16,730 bases of DNA from UBA1724 sp963632245 (GCA_963632245.1 CAVGTF010000032.1:1-16730), one strand, 5' to 3'. Counted from the stretch's first letter, positions 1-8,081 are shown. Made by a program: numbers and translations. The notes: generated by a model from the letters alone, not told the origin.

Positions 1-69
1 CATCCCCACCAGAAACAGGCGCAGTGCCCCCGGCAATGAAATACTCTTACGGGGAGGAACTTGTCTCAT
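1..69 (-). CDS. Possible N-terminal fragment of a gene leaving the window on the left
   Basis: An ATG at 69 opens a frame that stays open for all 23 codons to the window edge. The predicted peptide begins MRQVPPRKS and becomes hydrophobic (LRLFLVGM), as at the start of a signal peptide or membrane anchor. No clear Shine-Dalgarno sequence precedes the ATG. A six-codon mini-ORF (MTNPSP, ATG at 86) ends in a TGA that overlaps this ATG as ATGA, and it has a GAAGAG about 8 nt upstream, so translational coupling is possible. The family cannot be recognised from 23 residues. The frame could be chance, and the call rests only on the open frame and the basic-then-hydrophobic start. Confidence 0.3.
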   Translation of the reverse strand, partial: MRQVPPRKSISLPGALRLFLVGM

Positions 70-158
70 GGCGAAGGATTAGTCATGGCGTGGCTCTTCA
101 GGACACTCTCGGAACGCCTCCATAGAGTTCATAACATTCCGCATCCGTCGTTATGAAT

Positions 159-187
159 AGTATGCGAAACTTTTACGGAAAAAGCAA
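159..187 (-). promoter_or_regulatory. Weak sigma70-like promoter candidate for the left-edge gene
   Basis: On the minus strand TTGCTT (187-182) lies 17 nt before CATACT (164-159). This matches the -35/-10 consensus at 3 of 6 and 4 of 6 positions with ideal spacing. It sits just past the tRNA terminator, where a promoter for a leftward gene would be expected. The match is poor enough to be chance. Confidence 0.25.
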
Positions 188-200
188 GTAGTAACAACAA

Positions 201-239
201 AAAAATCCCCCGTGGGATCATGGTCCACGGGGGATTTTT
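201..239. terminator. Strong bidirectional intrinsic terminator after tRNA-Arg
   Basis: A perfect 15-bp inverted repeat (201-215 against 225-239) has the core CCCCCGTGG/CCACGGGGG and a 9-nt loop. It is flanked by A-tracts on the left and T-tracts on the right, so either transcript ends in a GC stem followed by U residues. It begins 8 nt after the tRNA CCA end on the minus strand and is the natural terminator of the tRNA, and perhaps of read-through from the gene at 405-1175. Confidence 0.9.
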
Positions 240-246
240 CACAGAG

Positions 247-323
<77 letters not shown>

Positions 324-344
324 ACACAAATCGTTAAGCGTCGT

Positions 345-372
345 ACCATAACCCGAAACGCGGGTTCTGCAA
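345..372 (-). promoter_or_regulatory. Candidate promoter for tRNA-Arg
   Basis: On the minus strand TTGCAG (372-367) and TATGGT (350-345) are 16 nt apart, and the tRNA 5' end lies about 21 nt past the -10 box. The spacer contains a 6-bp hairpin (AACCCG/CGGGTT) that may be coincidental. The location is right but the -35 match is only partial. Confidence 0.35.
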
Positions 373-404
373 GATGCACACCCTGCATTCCGGGATTCTC
401 ACGG

Positions 405-1175
405 TCACTGTGGAGAAGGACCGGGGGGCATTCCACCGCCAGGACCGCCACCACGGGGACCACCATTGCCGCCCATGACGGACTGGAGTTCCTGGACGCT
501 CTCATAGAGTGCCTGTCCATCGGTTCCCAGACGATCGCCGAGATCCTGGTAAAGGATCTCCTGGACCTCCTCGCGCATGTCCATCATCTCACGCATGCGG
601 TCGAAATCCGGAGGGCCGCCCTGGGTATCCTCGTCCATCTCCGAAAGGAGATCCTTGTAATTCTGGAGGGTCTCTTTCTGGGTCTGGGAAAGCCGGGAGG
701 TATCCACGGCAGCCAGGTACTCCTGACGACGCTGGCGCTGCTCCTGACGGCGCTGATCCATCTCCTGACGGCGCTTCTGGAACTCCTCGTAGCGCTCGGG
801 ATCGGTCTCCTTCAGCTTCTCTATGTCGGGGGGACCGCCGCGACGTCCACGGCCCTCGCCGCGGTTCTGACGACCGCTCTGCTGGTTGCTGGCATTCGCC
901 AATTGCTGGCGAAGCGTGCGGTTCTGCTCTTCCAGCTTGGCGATGTATTCATTCAAGCCGGCCACCTCCTCGCTGGCCTCCACGCCCTGCTGCACCACCA
1001 CGGGCGGAAGCACCACAGGCGCCGAAGCCTCCACGGGCTGTGCGCTCTCCTGCGCCGCCATTTCCTGGAGAAGCCCCTGGTAGGAGCGATAAGAAAAGAT
1101 CGCGAAGACCAGCGTCCCCGCCGAAAAGATCGCCAACAATACGAGCAGAAGGGTGAGAGTGCGTGTTCGATCCAT
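405..1175 (-). CDS. Membrane-anchored coiled-coil protein of unknown function
   Basis: The 256-aa protein has a short basic start (MDRTR), then one strong hydrophobic helix at about residues 7-28. This suggests a single-pass inner-membrane protein with most of its mass outside the cytoplasm, though an uncleaved signal anchor is only inferred. A Pro/Val linker (48-62) leads to a short predicted coiled coil (about 72-95, LNEYIAKLEEQNRTLRQQL), an Arg/Gly-rich linker (101-114), and a long charged helical stretch rich in RRQE (118-153). Next comes RLSQTQKETLQNYKDLLSEM (161-180), faintly like the LTxxQ segments of Spy/CpxP periplasmic proteins, and a Gly/Pro tail from 235. An AGGA sits 8 nt before the ATG at 1175. 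The gene lies upstream of tRNA-Arg, 81 nt away, on the same strand. I do not recognise the family, and the Spy-like comparison is weak. Confidence 0.8.
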   Translation of the reverse strand: MDRTRTLTLLLVLLAIFSAGTLVFAIFSYRSYQGLLQEMAAQESAQPVEASAPVVLPPVVVQQGVEASEEVAGLNEYIAKLEEQNRTLRQQLANASNQQSGRQNRGEGRGRRGGPPDIEKLKETDPERYEEFQKRRQEMDQRRQEQRQRRQEYLAAVDTSRLSQTQKETLQNYKDLLSEMDEDTQGGPPDFDRMREMMDMREEVQEILYQDLGDRLGTDGQALYESVQELQSVMGGNGGPRGGGPGGGMPPGPSPQ

Positions 1176-1557
1176 GGTTGTGTCCTAGTGTGACGTTAAA
1201 AAGAAAATGCGCTGAAAGAAGAGGGCACATCCGCCCTCCCCCACTCCGAAAACAGTCCCAAAACGCCCGCCACCGGCGTTTATTGTGAAAGCCGCAGTCG
1301 AACGCCAGAAATTACGCAATAGTTAGGTGGCAAAAATAGTACCGCCGGGAGGCGAAAGAAACTAGGCAGAGGAATATCCAAAGGACTGGGGGCAAGCCCC
1401 CCCGCACCCCCAAATACTCTAGGGTAGCGATACGCACGGGGGCAGTACCTGCACCGCCCCTGCGGCGGAAGCACACCGCCGATAGCCTCGGCGGGACTCC
1501 CGCGGAGCGTCCTTGCAACTATCCGCTAACCACTAATTGCTAAATACTTATGACACT
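1176..1557. other. 382-bp intergenic region with GC hairpins and one repeat copy
   Basis: No convincing gene is present. At 1260-1281 AAACGCC/GGCGTTT pairs across a 7-nt loop with only a short U run on the minus strand. At 1388-1401 GGGGG/CCCCC pairs around CAAG, and the minus strand around it reads GGGTGCGGGGGGGCTTGCCC. At 1497-1550 lies a copy of the repeat element described separately. The short open frames here have no ribosome binding site and low-complexity translations. Confidence 0.6.
1497..1550 (-). repeat. Heptamer-plus-palindrome repeat element, copy A
   Basis: Read on the minus strand, this copy contains TTAGCAATTAGTG (1543-1531) followed by degenerate 7-bp units (ATTAGTG, GTTAGCG, GATAGTT, GCAAGGA) and the palindrome CTCCGCGGGAG. 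Its 25-bp core (1526-1550) differs from copy B at two positions. It begins 7 nt past the stop codon of the alpha-galactosidase gene and is inverted relative to copies B and C. Confidence 0.85.
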
Positions 1558-3147
1558 TTACGCCCGCACTGCCGCGCCGCCTGCGGGCAGGATGCCGGCG
1601 GTGGCGGCGGTGTCTTCTCTGGAGGGATGGAAGAGTGTCGTTGCATTAGGGACAGGGAGGTCCTCCAGCGAGAGATTCAGCAAGAAATCTCCGGAGGCGG
1701 TGCGCTTTAGGAGTTCCGGCAACAGCGAGGGCTCCTGGAGAATGGCAATGCGGGGGCGTCCGGGCGCCTGCAGCAGCGCGTATCCCACGGATTCCGCCTG
1801 ATAGCGGATGCTCCATCGTCCCGTCTGATAAGCGGGGAGATTCTCATTGTAGAATTTCAGCCAGAAGGCGATGATCCGCCGTTCCCGGGGCGTGAGACAC
1901 CGCAGATCCATGGAGAGCATGGGGGTCCCCAGGAGCGAGGCGATCAGATGCCGGGAGACATTCACGTCCCGCTCGCCAGGCGCCCAATAGATGGGATCCG
2001 CATGGACGGGCAGTCCATCGCCTAGGGCGACGCGGAGCTGTGCCAATCTCTGGAAGTTATCGATGAAATCGAAGGGGACATCGCTGCACCGGAATTGTGT
2101 GGCGTAGGGCGCCATGCCGGGTGTGCAGTAGGATTGCCGGAATTCCACCAGTGCCTCGGGGCGCGCCTCCCGAATCTGTCGGGAGAGTTCCCGGACGAAT
2201 GCCATGGCGGCAGCGCCGACAGGTCGTTCCCAGGAGGGCGGGATATTATCCAGGAAATCCACCTTCAGACCGTCAATGGGAGTCTCCCGCAGGAGTCGGC
2301 TCAGCCGATCGGCCATGAGGGGTGTCTTGTCCTGCCGGTTCACATCCAGTATGCGGCAGCCCTCTTTGGGCCCACCAGGCAGCAGTGCATCGGCGAACTC
2401 CTGCGCACACGCCTGGCTACGGGTGCCAATGAGATAGGGCGTCACCCACAAGAGATACTTCAGCCCCAGACTCTGGACCCGCCGCACATGGTCGTCAAAA
2501 TCCGGGAATTTTACCTGGGAGACCCGCCAATCGCCGATATTCTCATACCAGGTGCCGAGGGTCTGGGGGGAGACCCGCTTGCGCTGGTCAAAACACCATC
2601 CGTCGTCCACAATCATGGTGCCGATGCCCAGCTCCGCGGCAATCCGCGCATTCTCCTCCACCCAGGCGGCATCCACAGTGGCGTGGACCGCATACCAGGT
2701 GCAGAAGACGGGCCGCCAGGCGGCCGCGGGAATATGCGGCGTGGGGAGCCCCAGTCCCTCGCGCCACTCGGAAAACGCCTGCATCCAGGGAATCGGCCGA
2801 CGATCCACCGTGAGCACCAGCGCCTCGCCCTCCGCAGGCGGGAGAGTCTCCACCGTCACATCATAGGTGCACTCCTCCTGGTTCATCTGCGCCACAATCC
2901 GGGTCTCGCGCTCCAGGCGGGAAAGCGCCACCAGCGCACGGCACTGCCCCGCACTATTCAAGAAGACCAGCGCCGGAAAGTTCTTCTGGCTGGCAGAAAG
3001 GAGCTCTAGGCACCAGGGGAGAGTCATCCGGGGAGTCCGGGTCTCCGGAGTCCAATACCCCTGGATGTCCACAAGCGGAATCTGAAAGCGGAAGCATGGT
3101 GCCCCTACGCCATCCCAAGTAACACGATTCAACTGGCAGTCGGACAT
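1558..3147 (-). CDS. Alpha-galactosidase-like glycoside hydrolase, family GH36 (clan GH-D)
   Basis: The 529-aa protein has the layout of a GH36 enzyme: an N-terminal beta-rich region (to about 140), a catalytic (beta/alpha)8 barrel (about 145-440) and a short C-terminal beta domain. Visible motifs are FCTWYAVH (148-155), DDGW (181-184), LKVDFLD with the expected nucleophile Asp297, and RCSDVPFD with the expected acid/base Asp356. The 59-residue spacing between the two Asp residues suits the family. Such enzymes release terminal alpha-galactose from oligosaccharides such as melibiose or raffinose; the exact substrate cannot be read. There is no signal peptide, so a cytoplasmic location is inferred. 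No transporter or regulator is nearby. The ATG at 3147 has only GAGAG directly against it, which is too close to be a good Shine-Dalgarno sequence; the next Met is residue 41. Repeat copies lie 5 nt upstream and 7 nt downstream. Confidence 0.88.
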   Translation of the reverse strand: MSDCQLNRVTWDGVGAPCFRFQIPLVDIQGYWTPETRTPRMTLPWCLELLSASQKNFPALVFLNSAGQCRALVALSRLERETRIVAQMNQEECTYDVTVETLPPAEGEALVLTVDRRPIPWMQAFSEWREGLGLPTPHIPAAAWRPVFCTWYAVHATVDAAWVEENARIAAELGIGTMIVDDGWCFDQRKRVSPQTLGTWYENIGDWRVSQVKFPDFDDHVRRVQSLGLKYLLWVTPYLIGTRSQACAQEFADALLPGGPKEGCRILDVNRQDKTPLMADRLSRLLRETPIDGLKVDFLDNIPPSWERPVGAAAMAFVRELSRQIREARPEALVEFRQSYCTPGMAPYATQFRCSDVPFDFIDNFQRLAQLRVALGDGLPVHADPIYWAPGERDVNVSRHLIASLLGTPMLSMDLRCLTPRERRIIAFWLKFYNENLPAYQTGRWSIRYQAESVGYALLQAPGRPRIAILQEPSLLPELLKRTASGDFLLNLSLEDLPVPNATTLFHPSREDTAATAGILPAGGAAVRA

Positions 3148-3152
3148 CTCTC

Positions 3153-3208
3153 TAAGTACTTAGCAATTAGTGGCTAGTGGCTAGTCAATGAGGTCGCTCC
3201 GCGGGAGC
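3153..3208 (+). repeat. Heptamer-plus-palindrome repeat element, copy B
   Basis: The plus strand shows a 25-bp core (3153-3177) containing TTAGCAATTAGTG. Units ATTAGTG, GCTAGTG, GCTAGTC and AATGAGG follow, then GCTCC-GCG-GGAGC (3196-3208), a perfect 5-bp hairpin. The order is the same as in copies A and C. The copy starts 5 nt upstream of the alpha-galactosidase ATG, so it forms the immediate 5' leader of that gene, and it is inverted relative to copy A. Confidence 0.88.
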
Positions 3209-3369
3209 ATTAAGCGCGCCCGAATTGGCGCGCTGGCATCGCCGGCCCTGTCCCAAAAACACGATGCGGGCCGTCGGGAGGAATGTCCACTGGCGGCCCG
3301 TGTTGTGAATGCGGAATTCTGGAATGCACGGCCCCGCATTCTACGCTGGAAAGCGCGAAGGCGGGACCT
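3209..3369. other. Hairpin-rich spacer between rpoC and the alpha-galactosidase gene
   Basis: No gene is seen. Three perfect or near-perfect inverted repeats lie in a row: AGCGCGCC/GGCGCGCT at 3213-3234 (8 bp, 6-nt loop), a CGGGCCG/CGGCCCG pair between roughly 3267 and 3300, and GAATGCGG/CCGCATTC at 3307-3341. None is followed by a U-tract in the minus-strand direction, so I do not call them terminators of rpoC. They could be RNA processing or stability structures, or remnants of repeats. Confidence 0.55.
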
Positions 3370-3396
3370 GCGCCCAAGGGCGCGTTTTCTTTTTTT
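3370..3396 (+). terminator. Terminator-like hairpin with T-tract, oriented rightward against rpoC
   Basis: GCGCCC (3370-3375) pairs with GGGCGC (3378-3383), and GTTTTCTTTTTT follows directly on the plus strand. This is an intrinsic terminator for rightward transcription. It touches the stop codon of rpoC, which is transcribed leftward and gets no U-tract from this hairpin. It may protect the end of rpoC from antisense transcription, or the hairpin may simply stabilise the rpoC 3' end. Confidence 0.55.
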
Positions 3397-6300
3397 ACAG
3401 GTCTTCCAGGACTCCCGCGTCGTTATCGAGGGAACCGGAGAAGATTCCCGCGTCCTTGGCGCCGCCGATATTGAGGTCGTTGTCGGAGAGATCCTGCTCG
3501 TTGGCCACGCCCATGCCCATTCCGAGATCCATATCCTGGTCGTCGTAGGGATTGCCGGGCTCGGCGGTGTGGGATCCGTCGTCGGTGATCTCGAAGGCAT
3601 TGCCGTCGGCATCGAAGGTCTTGAGCACGGGGTTCTGGACCTTGTAGTAGCCGGTACCAGCGGGAATCAGGTGTCCCATGATCACGTTCTCCTTGAAGCC
3701 GTGGAGGTAGTCCACGCGTCCCAGAGTTGCGGCCTCGGTGAGGATACGGGGAGTATCCTGGAAGGACGCAGCAGAGATAAAGGAGTCGGTGGCCAGAGAG
3801 GCCTTGGTAATACCCTGGAGGATCTGCTGACCGTCAGCCTGGACCTTGCCCTCGGCGACCACCTTGTCGTTCACGGCGTTGAACGCGCGCATATCCACGG
3901 TTTCGCCGTAGAGGAAGGTGGTATCGTGAGGCTCGGTGATGCGGATCTTGCGCATCATCTGGCGCACGATGATCTCGATGTGCTTGTCGTTGATGCCCAC
4001 GCCCTGGGAGAGGTAGACCCTCTGCACGGACTCCACCAACAGCGCCTGGAGGCGCTGGGGTCCGCAGATGTCCAGGAACTCCTGGAGGACGGGGGAGCCA
4101 TCCGTGAGGCAGGCACCGGCTTCCACGTATTCGCCGTTGTTGACGACGAGGCGCTTGCCGGCAGGCACCAGGTGCTCCTCGCGCTCGCCGCTCTCGGGAT
4201 CCTCGACCCACACGCTCAGCTTGTTCTTGACCTGCTTGCCCATCTGGACAAAACCGCCAATCTTGGCCAGCACGGCCGCTTCCTTGGGACGACGCGCCTC
4301 GAAGAGCTCGGCCACACGGGGCAGACCGGTGGTGATATCCGCGGTCTTGGCCTGGGTCTTGGGGGTCTTCGCCAGGAAGTCACCGGGATTGACCTTCTTG
4401 CCTTCGGCAAAGAGGATCTGCGCGCCCTCGGAGAGGGGCATGGTCTCCACCACATTGCCCTTGGCATCCACGATCTTCAGAGCGGGGTGGGTGTCCTCAG
4501 GATGCTGGATGACGGTGATTTCGTGCTTACCGGACTGCTTGTTGAAGGTCTTGCGCATGGTCTGTCCATCGATCAAGTCCTCAAACTGCAGGGTACCCTT
4601 GCCGCTCTTGCCGGCCACCACGGGGGTGGTGAAAGGATCCATGGTAGCGATGATCTCGCCGGGCTTCACCAGCTGCTTGTCGGTGACCTTCAGGATGGCG
4701 CCGTAGGGGATGTCGAAGACCTTCAGGTCCACGTCACCCATCATGGGGACCTTGCTATCGCGAGAGAAGAGGGCATTCTTGGCGCGGATGTGACCGTCAC
4801 GGGAGATCACAACCAGACGCTCCTTCTTGTCCTCGCCCTTGCCCTCAATGTAGTCAATGCCATCGAAGGACAGGAAGGCCACATTCTCCTTCTCCTCCAG
4901 CTTCTTCTGCTCGTTGGCAAGCTTCTCCTCGCTCCACTTGGAGGTCTCCGCCTTCGCCTTCAGGGCATCCAGCTTGCCGCGAAGCTCGCTGGAGTTCTCC
5001 CAGGTGGCGCGGATCTCCTTGTCTGCCGCGGAGGTAGAAGCGGTACCGCCGGAGTGGAAGGTACGCAGAGTCAGCTGGGTACCAGGCTCACCGATGGACT
5101 GGGCGGCGATGATGCCGAGGGCATCGCCCTCCATGGGCATCTCGCCGGTCGCCAGGTTGCGGCCGTAGCACTTGGCGCAGACGCCGCGCTCGGACTGGCA
5201 AGTGAGCACGGAACGGATATGCACCTTCTCGTAGCCGGCATCCTTCAGGCGGGCGGCGATGAAGGGAGTGATCTCCTCGCCGGCGCCCACGATCAGGTTG
5301 TTGGAGCTGTCGTAGATGTTATCCACGGAGAAACGCCCCACAATGCGCTCGGCCAGGGACTTGCTCTCCTTGCCACCGTCCTTCAGGGCGGTCAGCCAGA
5401 TGCCGTTGGTGGTGCCGCAGTCCTCTTCGGTGCAGATCACATCGTGGGCCACGTCCACCAGACGACGAGTCATGTAACCGGCGTCTGCGGTCTTCAGAGC
5501 GGTATCGGCCATACCCTTTCGAGAACCGTGGGTGGAGTTGAAGTACTCCAGACCCGTGAGGCCCTCGCGGAAGTTGTGGATGATAGGAGTCTCCACGACT
5601 TCACCCGTGGTGTTGGACATCAGACCACGCATACCACCCAGCTGGGTGACCTGGTCCGCAGAGCCTCGGGCTCCAGAATCCATCATGGCCCACACGGAGT
5701 TGATGCCGGGACGGCCACCGTTGGCCTTCAGGGTCTCCTGCAACGCCTTGGAGAGATCGCTACGGACATTGGTCCAGGTATCGATGCACTTCTGACGACG
5801 CACGGACTCGTCGATGGAACCACGCTCCTGCTCCATACGCGCATTGTCCACTTCCTTCTCGGCATTGCGGATGCGCTCCTGCTTGTCGGCAGGAATGAGC
5901 ATATCGGCGATGGCGATGGAGAAGCCGGAGCGGGTAGCCCAGGAGTAACCCAGATTCTTGAGCTTATCCAGCAGGGGCAGCAGCGCCTCGTGTCCGCAGA
6001 CCTCGTCGCACTGCTTGATCATCTCCTGGATCTTCTTCTTGGGGGCCATCTGGTTCCAGAAGCCCAGCACCTCGGGCCAGATCTGGTGGTAGATCATGCG
6101 GCCGGGAGTGGTGACAATCCACTTCTCTTTGCGGTCGCCCCAGATCATCTTCCGGTCTTCCCGATCCTGGCGCTCCTTTTCCTCGCCAGTGAGGGCAGCA
6201 ATGCGCGCCTTCTCTTCGTCGGAGCGGTAGTAGGGATTCTTGAAGTTGAAGAAGTCGTGGATGTCCAGGCCCACCGCGATGGGCTCACGGGCATTGTGGT

Positions 6301-7972
6301 TGTTCTCGTTGGCCAGGCGGTTGGCCTCCATGGCCTGCATAACCTCCTCATAGGTGTCGTAGTAGGGCTGCTCGGCCTTGGACTTGGCCAGGAACGCGGT
6401 CTTCTTGGCCTCGTCCTCGTAGCACAGGTAGTAGACACCCAACACCATATCCTGGGAGGGCAGCGCCAGAGGACGGCCGTCCGCAGGAGAGAAGATGTTG
6501 TTGGGGGACAGCATGATCAGCTTCGCCTCCAGCTGCGCCTCGTTGGAGAGGGGCACGTGGACGGCCATCTGGTCACCATCGAAGTCCGCGTTGAAGGCGG
6601 CGCACACCAGGGGGTGCAGGCGGATGGCCTGTCCGTCAATCAAGACGGGATCGAAGGCCTGGATGGAGATTCGGTGCAGCGTAGGCGCGCGGTTCAGCAG
6701 GATGGGATGGCCGGTGACCACCTCGTCCAGCACATCCCACACGTCCTTGCGGCGCTCCTCAATCCACTTCTTGGCATTGCGGACGGTCTGGACCTTGCCC
6801 TGCTCGCGGAGACGATGGATGATGAAGGGCTCGAAGAGACGCAGCGCCATCTCCTTGGGCAGGCCGCACTGGTTGATGTTCAGCTCGGGTCCCACGACGA
6901 TGACGGAACGGCCAGAGTAGTCCACACGCTTACCCAGCAGATTCTGGCGGAAACGGCCCTGCTTGCCCTTCAGCATGTCGGAGAGGGACTTCAGGGGACG
7001 GTTGCCAGTGCCGGTGACGGCGCGGCCGTGGCGGCCGTTGTCCATCAGGGCATCCACGGCCTCCTGCAGCATTCGCTTTTCGTTGCGGATGATGACGGGA
7101 GGAGTGGGGATGTTGAGGAGGTTCTTGAGACGGGTATTGCGGTTGATGACGCGGCGATAGAGGTCGTTCAGATCGCTGGTAGCGAAGCGTCCGCCATCGA
7201 GGGGCACCAGGGGTCGCAGATCGGGAGGAATGACGGGTAGCACATGGAGGATCATCCAGCAGGGGTCCATCTTGTTCTTCAGGAAGCCCTCGATGAGGCG
7301 GATCCGCTTGACGATCTGCTTGCGCACCTGCTTGCTGCGGGTGCCGGACAGCTCGGAGGTCAGCTCGTCCTTCAGGGTGGGAAGATCCATCTGGCCCAGC
7401 AGCTTCTCGATGGCCTCAGCGCCCATGTCGGCCTGGAAGGCATCGCCATACTGCTCCTTGAGCTCGGTGTATTCGTCGGGAGTCAGGATCTGCTTCACGT
7501 GCAGATCGGTATCACCGGCATTCCAGACCACGTAGTCCTCGTAGTAGAGCACGCGGTCCAGGGCGTTCTGGGGCATGTCCAGCAACAGTCCCAGGCGGGA
7601 GGGCGCGCACTTGTAGAACCAGACATGGGAGACGGGAGACGCCAGCTCGATATGGCCCATGCGCTCGCGGCGCACGCGGCTCTGGGTGACCTCCACGCCG
7701 CAGTATTCACAGGTGATGCCCTTGAACTTCAGGCGCTTGTACTTTCCGCAGGCGCACTCGTAGTCCTTGACGGGTCCGAAGATGCGTTCGCAGAAGAGAC
7801 CGCCCTTCTCGGGCTTGAAGGTGCGGTAGTTAATGGTCTCGGGGCTCTTGACCTCGCCATGGCTCCATTTGCGAATGGTCTCCGGGGAGGCCACGCCAAT
7901 GGAGACACTGTTGGAGTCCTTCATCACGTCCACGTCGGCGGCGGAACCGGTCTTGTTAATCAGAGTATCCAC
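3395..7972 (-). CDS. rpoC: DNA-directed RNA polymerase subunit beta'
   Basis: The 1525-aa protein carries the active-site motif NADFDGDQM (461-469), whose three Asp residues hold the catalytic Mg. The N-terminal zinc site is C73, C75, C88 and C91, and the second zinc cluster lies around CTEEDCGTT and CQSERGVCAKC. Bridge-helix and trigger-loop sequence is clear (GARGSADQVTQLGGMRGLM; MADTALKTADAGYMTRRLVD). An SI3-type insertion is present and includes a Lys/Glu-rich helical stretch at roughly 990-1035. The C-terminal 70 or so residues are strongly acidic and Gly/Asp-rich. The start is GTG at 7972, preceded by GAGGAA (7978-7983) at 5-nt spacing. The gene follows rpoB by 109 bp, presumably in the same transcript. 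The protein pairs with RpoB, alpha and omega to form the core polymerase. Confidence 0.98.
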   Translation of the reverse strand: MDTLINKTGSAADVDVMKDSNSVSIGVASPETIRKWSHGEVKSPETINYRTFKPEKGGLFCERIFGPVKDYECACGKYKRLKFKGITCEYCGVEVTQSRVRRERMGHIELASPVSHVWFYKCAPSRLGLLLDMPQNALDRVLYYEDYVVWNAGDTDLHVKQILTPDEYTELKEQYGDAFQADMGAEAIEKLLGQMDLPTLKDELTSELSGTRSKQVRKQIVKRIRLIEGFLKNKMDPCWMILHVLPVIPPDLRPLVPLDGGRFATSDLNDLYRRVINRNTRLKNLLNIPTPPVIIRNEKRMLQEAVDALMDNGRHGRAVTGTGNRPLKSLSDMLKGKQGRFRQNLLGKRVDYSGRSVIVVGPELNINQCGLPKEMALRLFEPFIIHRLREQGKVQTVRNAKKWIEERRKDVWDVLDEVVTGHPILLNRAPTLHRISIQAFDPVLIDGQAIRLHPLVCAAFNADFDGDQMAVHVPLSNEAQLEAKLIMLSPNNIFSPADGRPLALPSQDMVLGVYYLCYEDEAKKTAFLAKSKAEQPYYDTYEEVMQAMEANRLANENNHNAREPIAVGLDIHDFFNFKNPYYRSDEEKARIAALTGEEKERQDREDRKMIWGDRKEKWIVTTPGRMIYHQIWPEVLGFWNQMAPKKKIQEMIKQCDEVCGHEALLPLLDKLKNLGYSWATRSGFSIAIADMLIPADKQERIRNAEKEVDNARMEQERGSIDESVRRQKCIDTWTNVRSDLSKALQETLKANGGRPGINSVWAMMDSGARGSADQVTQLGGMRGLMSNTTGEVVETPIIHNFREGLTGLEYFNSTHGSRKGMADTALKTADAGYMTRRLVDVAHDVICTEEDCGTTNGIWLTALKDGGKESKSLAERIVGRFSVDNIYDSSNNLIVGAGEEITPFIAARLKDAGYEKVHIRSVLTCQSERGVCAKCYGRNLATGEMPMEGDALGIIAAQSIGEPGTQLTLRTFHSGGTASTSAADKEIRATWENSSELRGKLDALKAKAETSKWSEEKLANEQKKLEEKENVAFLSFDGIDYIEGKGEDKKERLVVISRDGHIRAKNALFSRDSKVPMMGDVDLKVFDIPYGAILKVTDKQLVKPGEIIATMDPFTTPVVAGKSGKGTLQFEDLIDGQTMRKTFNKQSGKHEITVIQHPEDTHPALKIVDAKGNVVETMPLSEGAQILFAEGKKVNPGDFLAKTPKTQAKTADITTGLPRVAELFEARRPKEAAVLAKIGGFVQMGKQVKNKLSVWVEDPESGEREEHLVPAGKRLVVNNGEYVEAGACLTDGSPVLQEFLDICGPQRLQALLVESVQRVYLSQGVGINDKHIEIIVRQMMRKIRITEPHDTTFLYGETVDMRAFNAVNDKVVAEGKVQADGQQILQGITKASLATDSFISAASFQDTPRILTEAATLGRVDYLHGFKENVIMGHLIPAGTGYYKVQNPVLKTFDADGNAFEITDDGSHTAEPGNPYDDQDMDLGMGMGVANEQDLSDNDLNIGGAKDAGIFSGSLDNDAGVLEDL

Positions 7973-8081
7973 TTTTATTCCTCAAGAAAAAGGTTTGTTA
8001 CAACGGAGAGGGCGCCAGGGGGAAAACCAGACGCCCCTCCCTCCGTCCACACGTAACTGGGGATTCGGGATCCGCCGGAAA

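Noticed and set aside
1497..3208. The flanked alpha-galactosidase gene as a true insertion sequence or transposon
   Set aside because: There is no transposase, and I could not see target-site duplications outside the repeat copies. It is kept as a finding rather than called a mobile element.
3188..7240. A 1350-codon open frame on the plus strand opposite rpoC
   Set aside because: It is a shadow of rpoC codon use. The translation is low-complexity (His, Leu, Val, Gly, Asp), has no recognisable domains, and lies opposite a certain gene.
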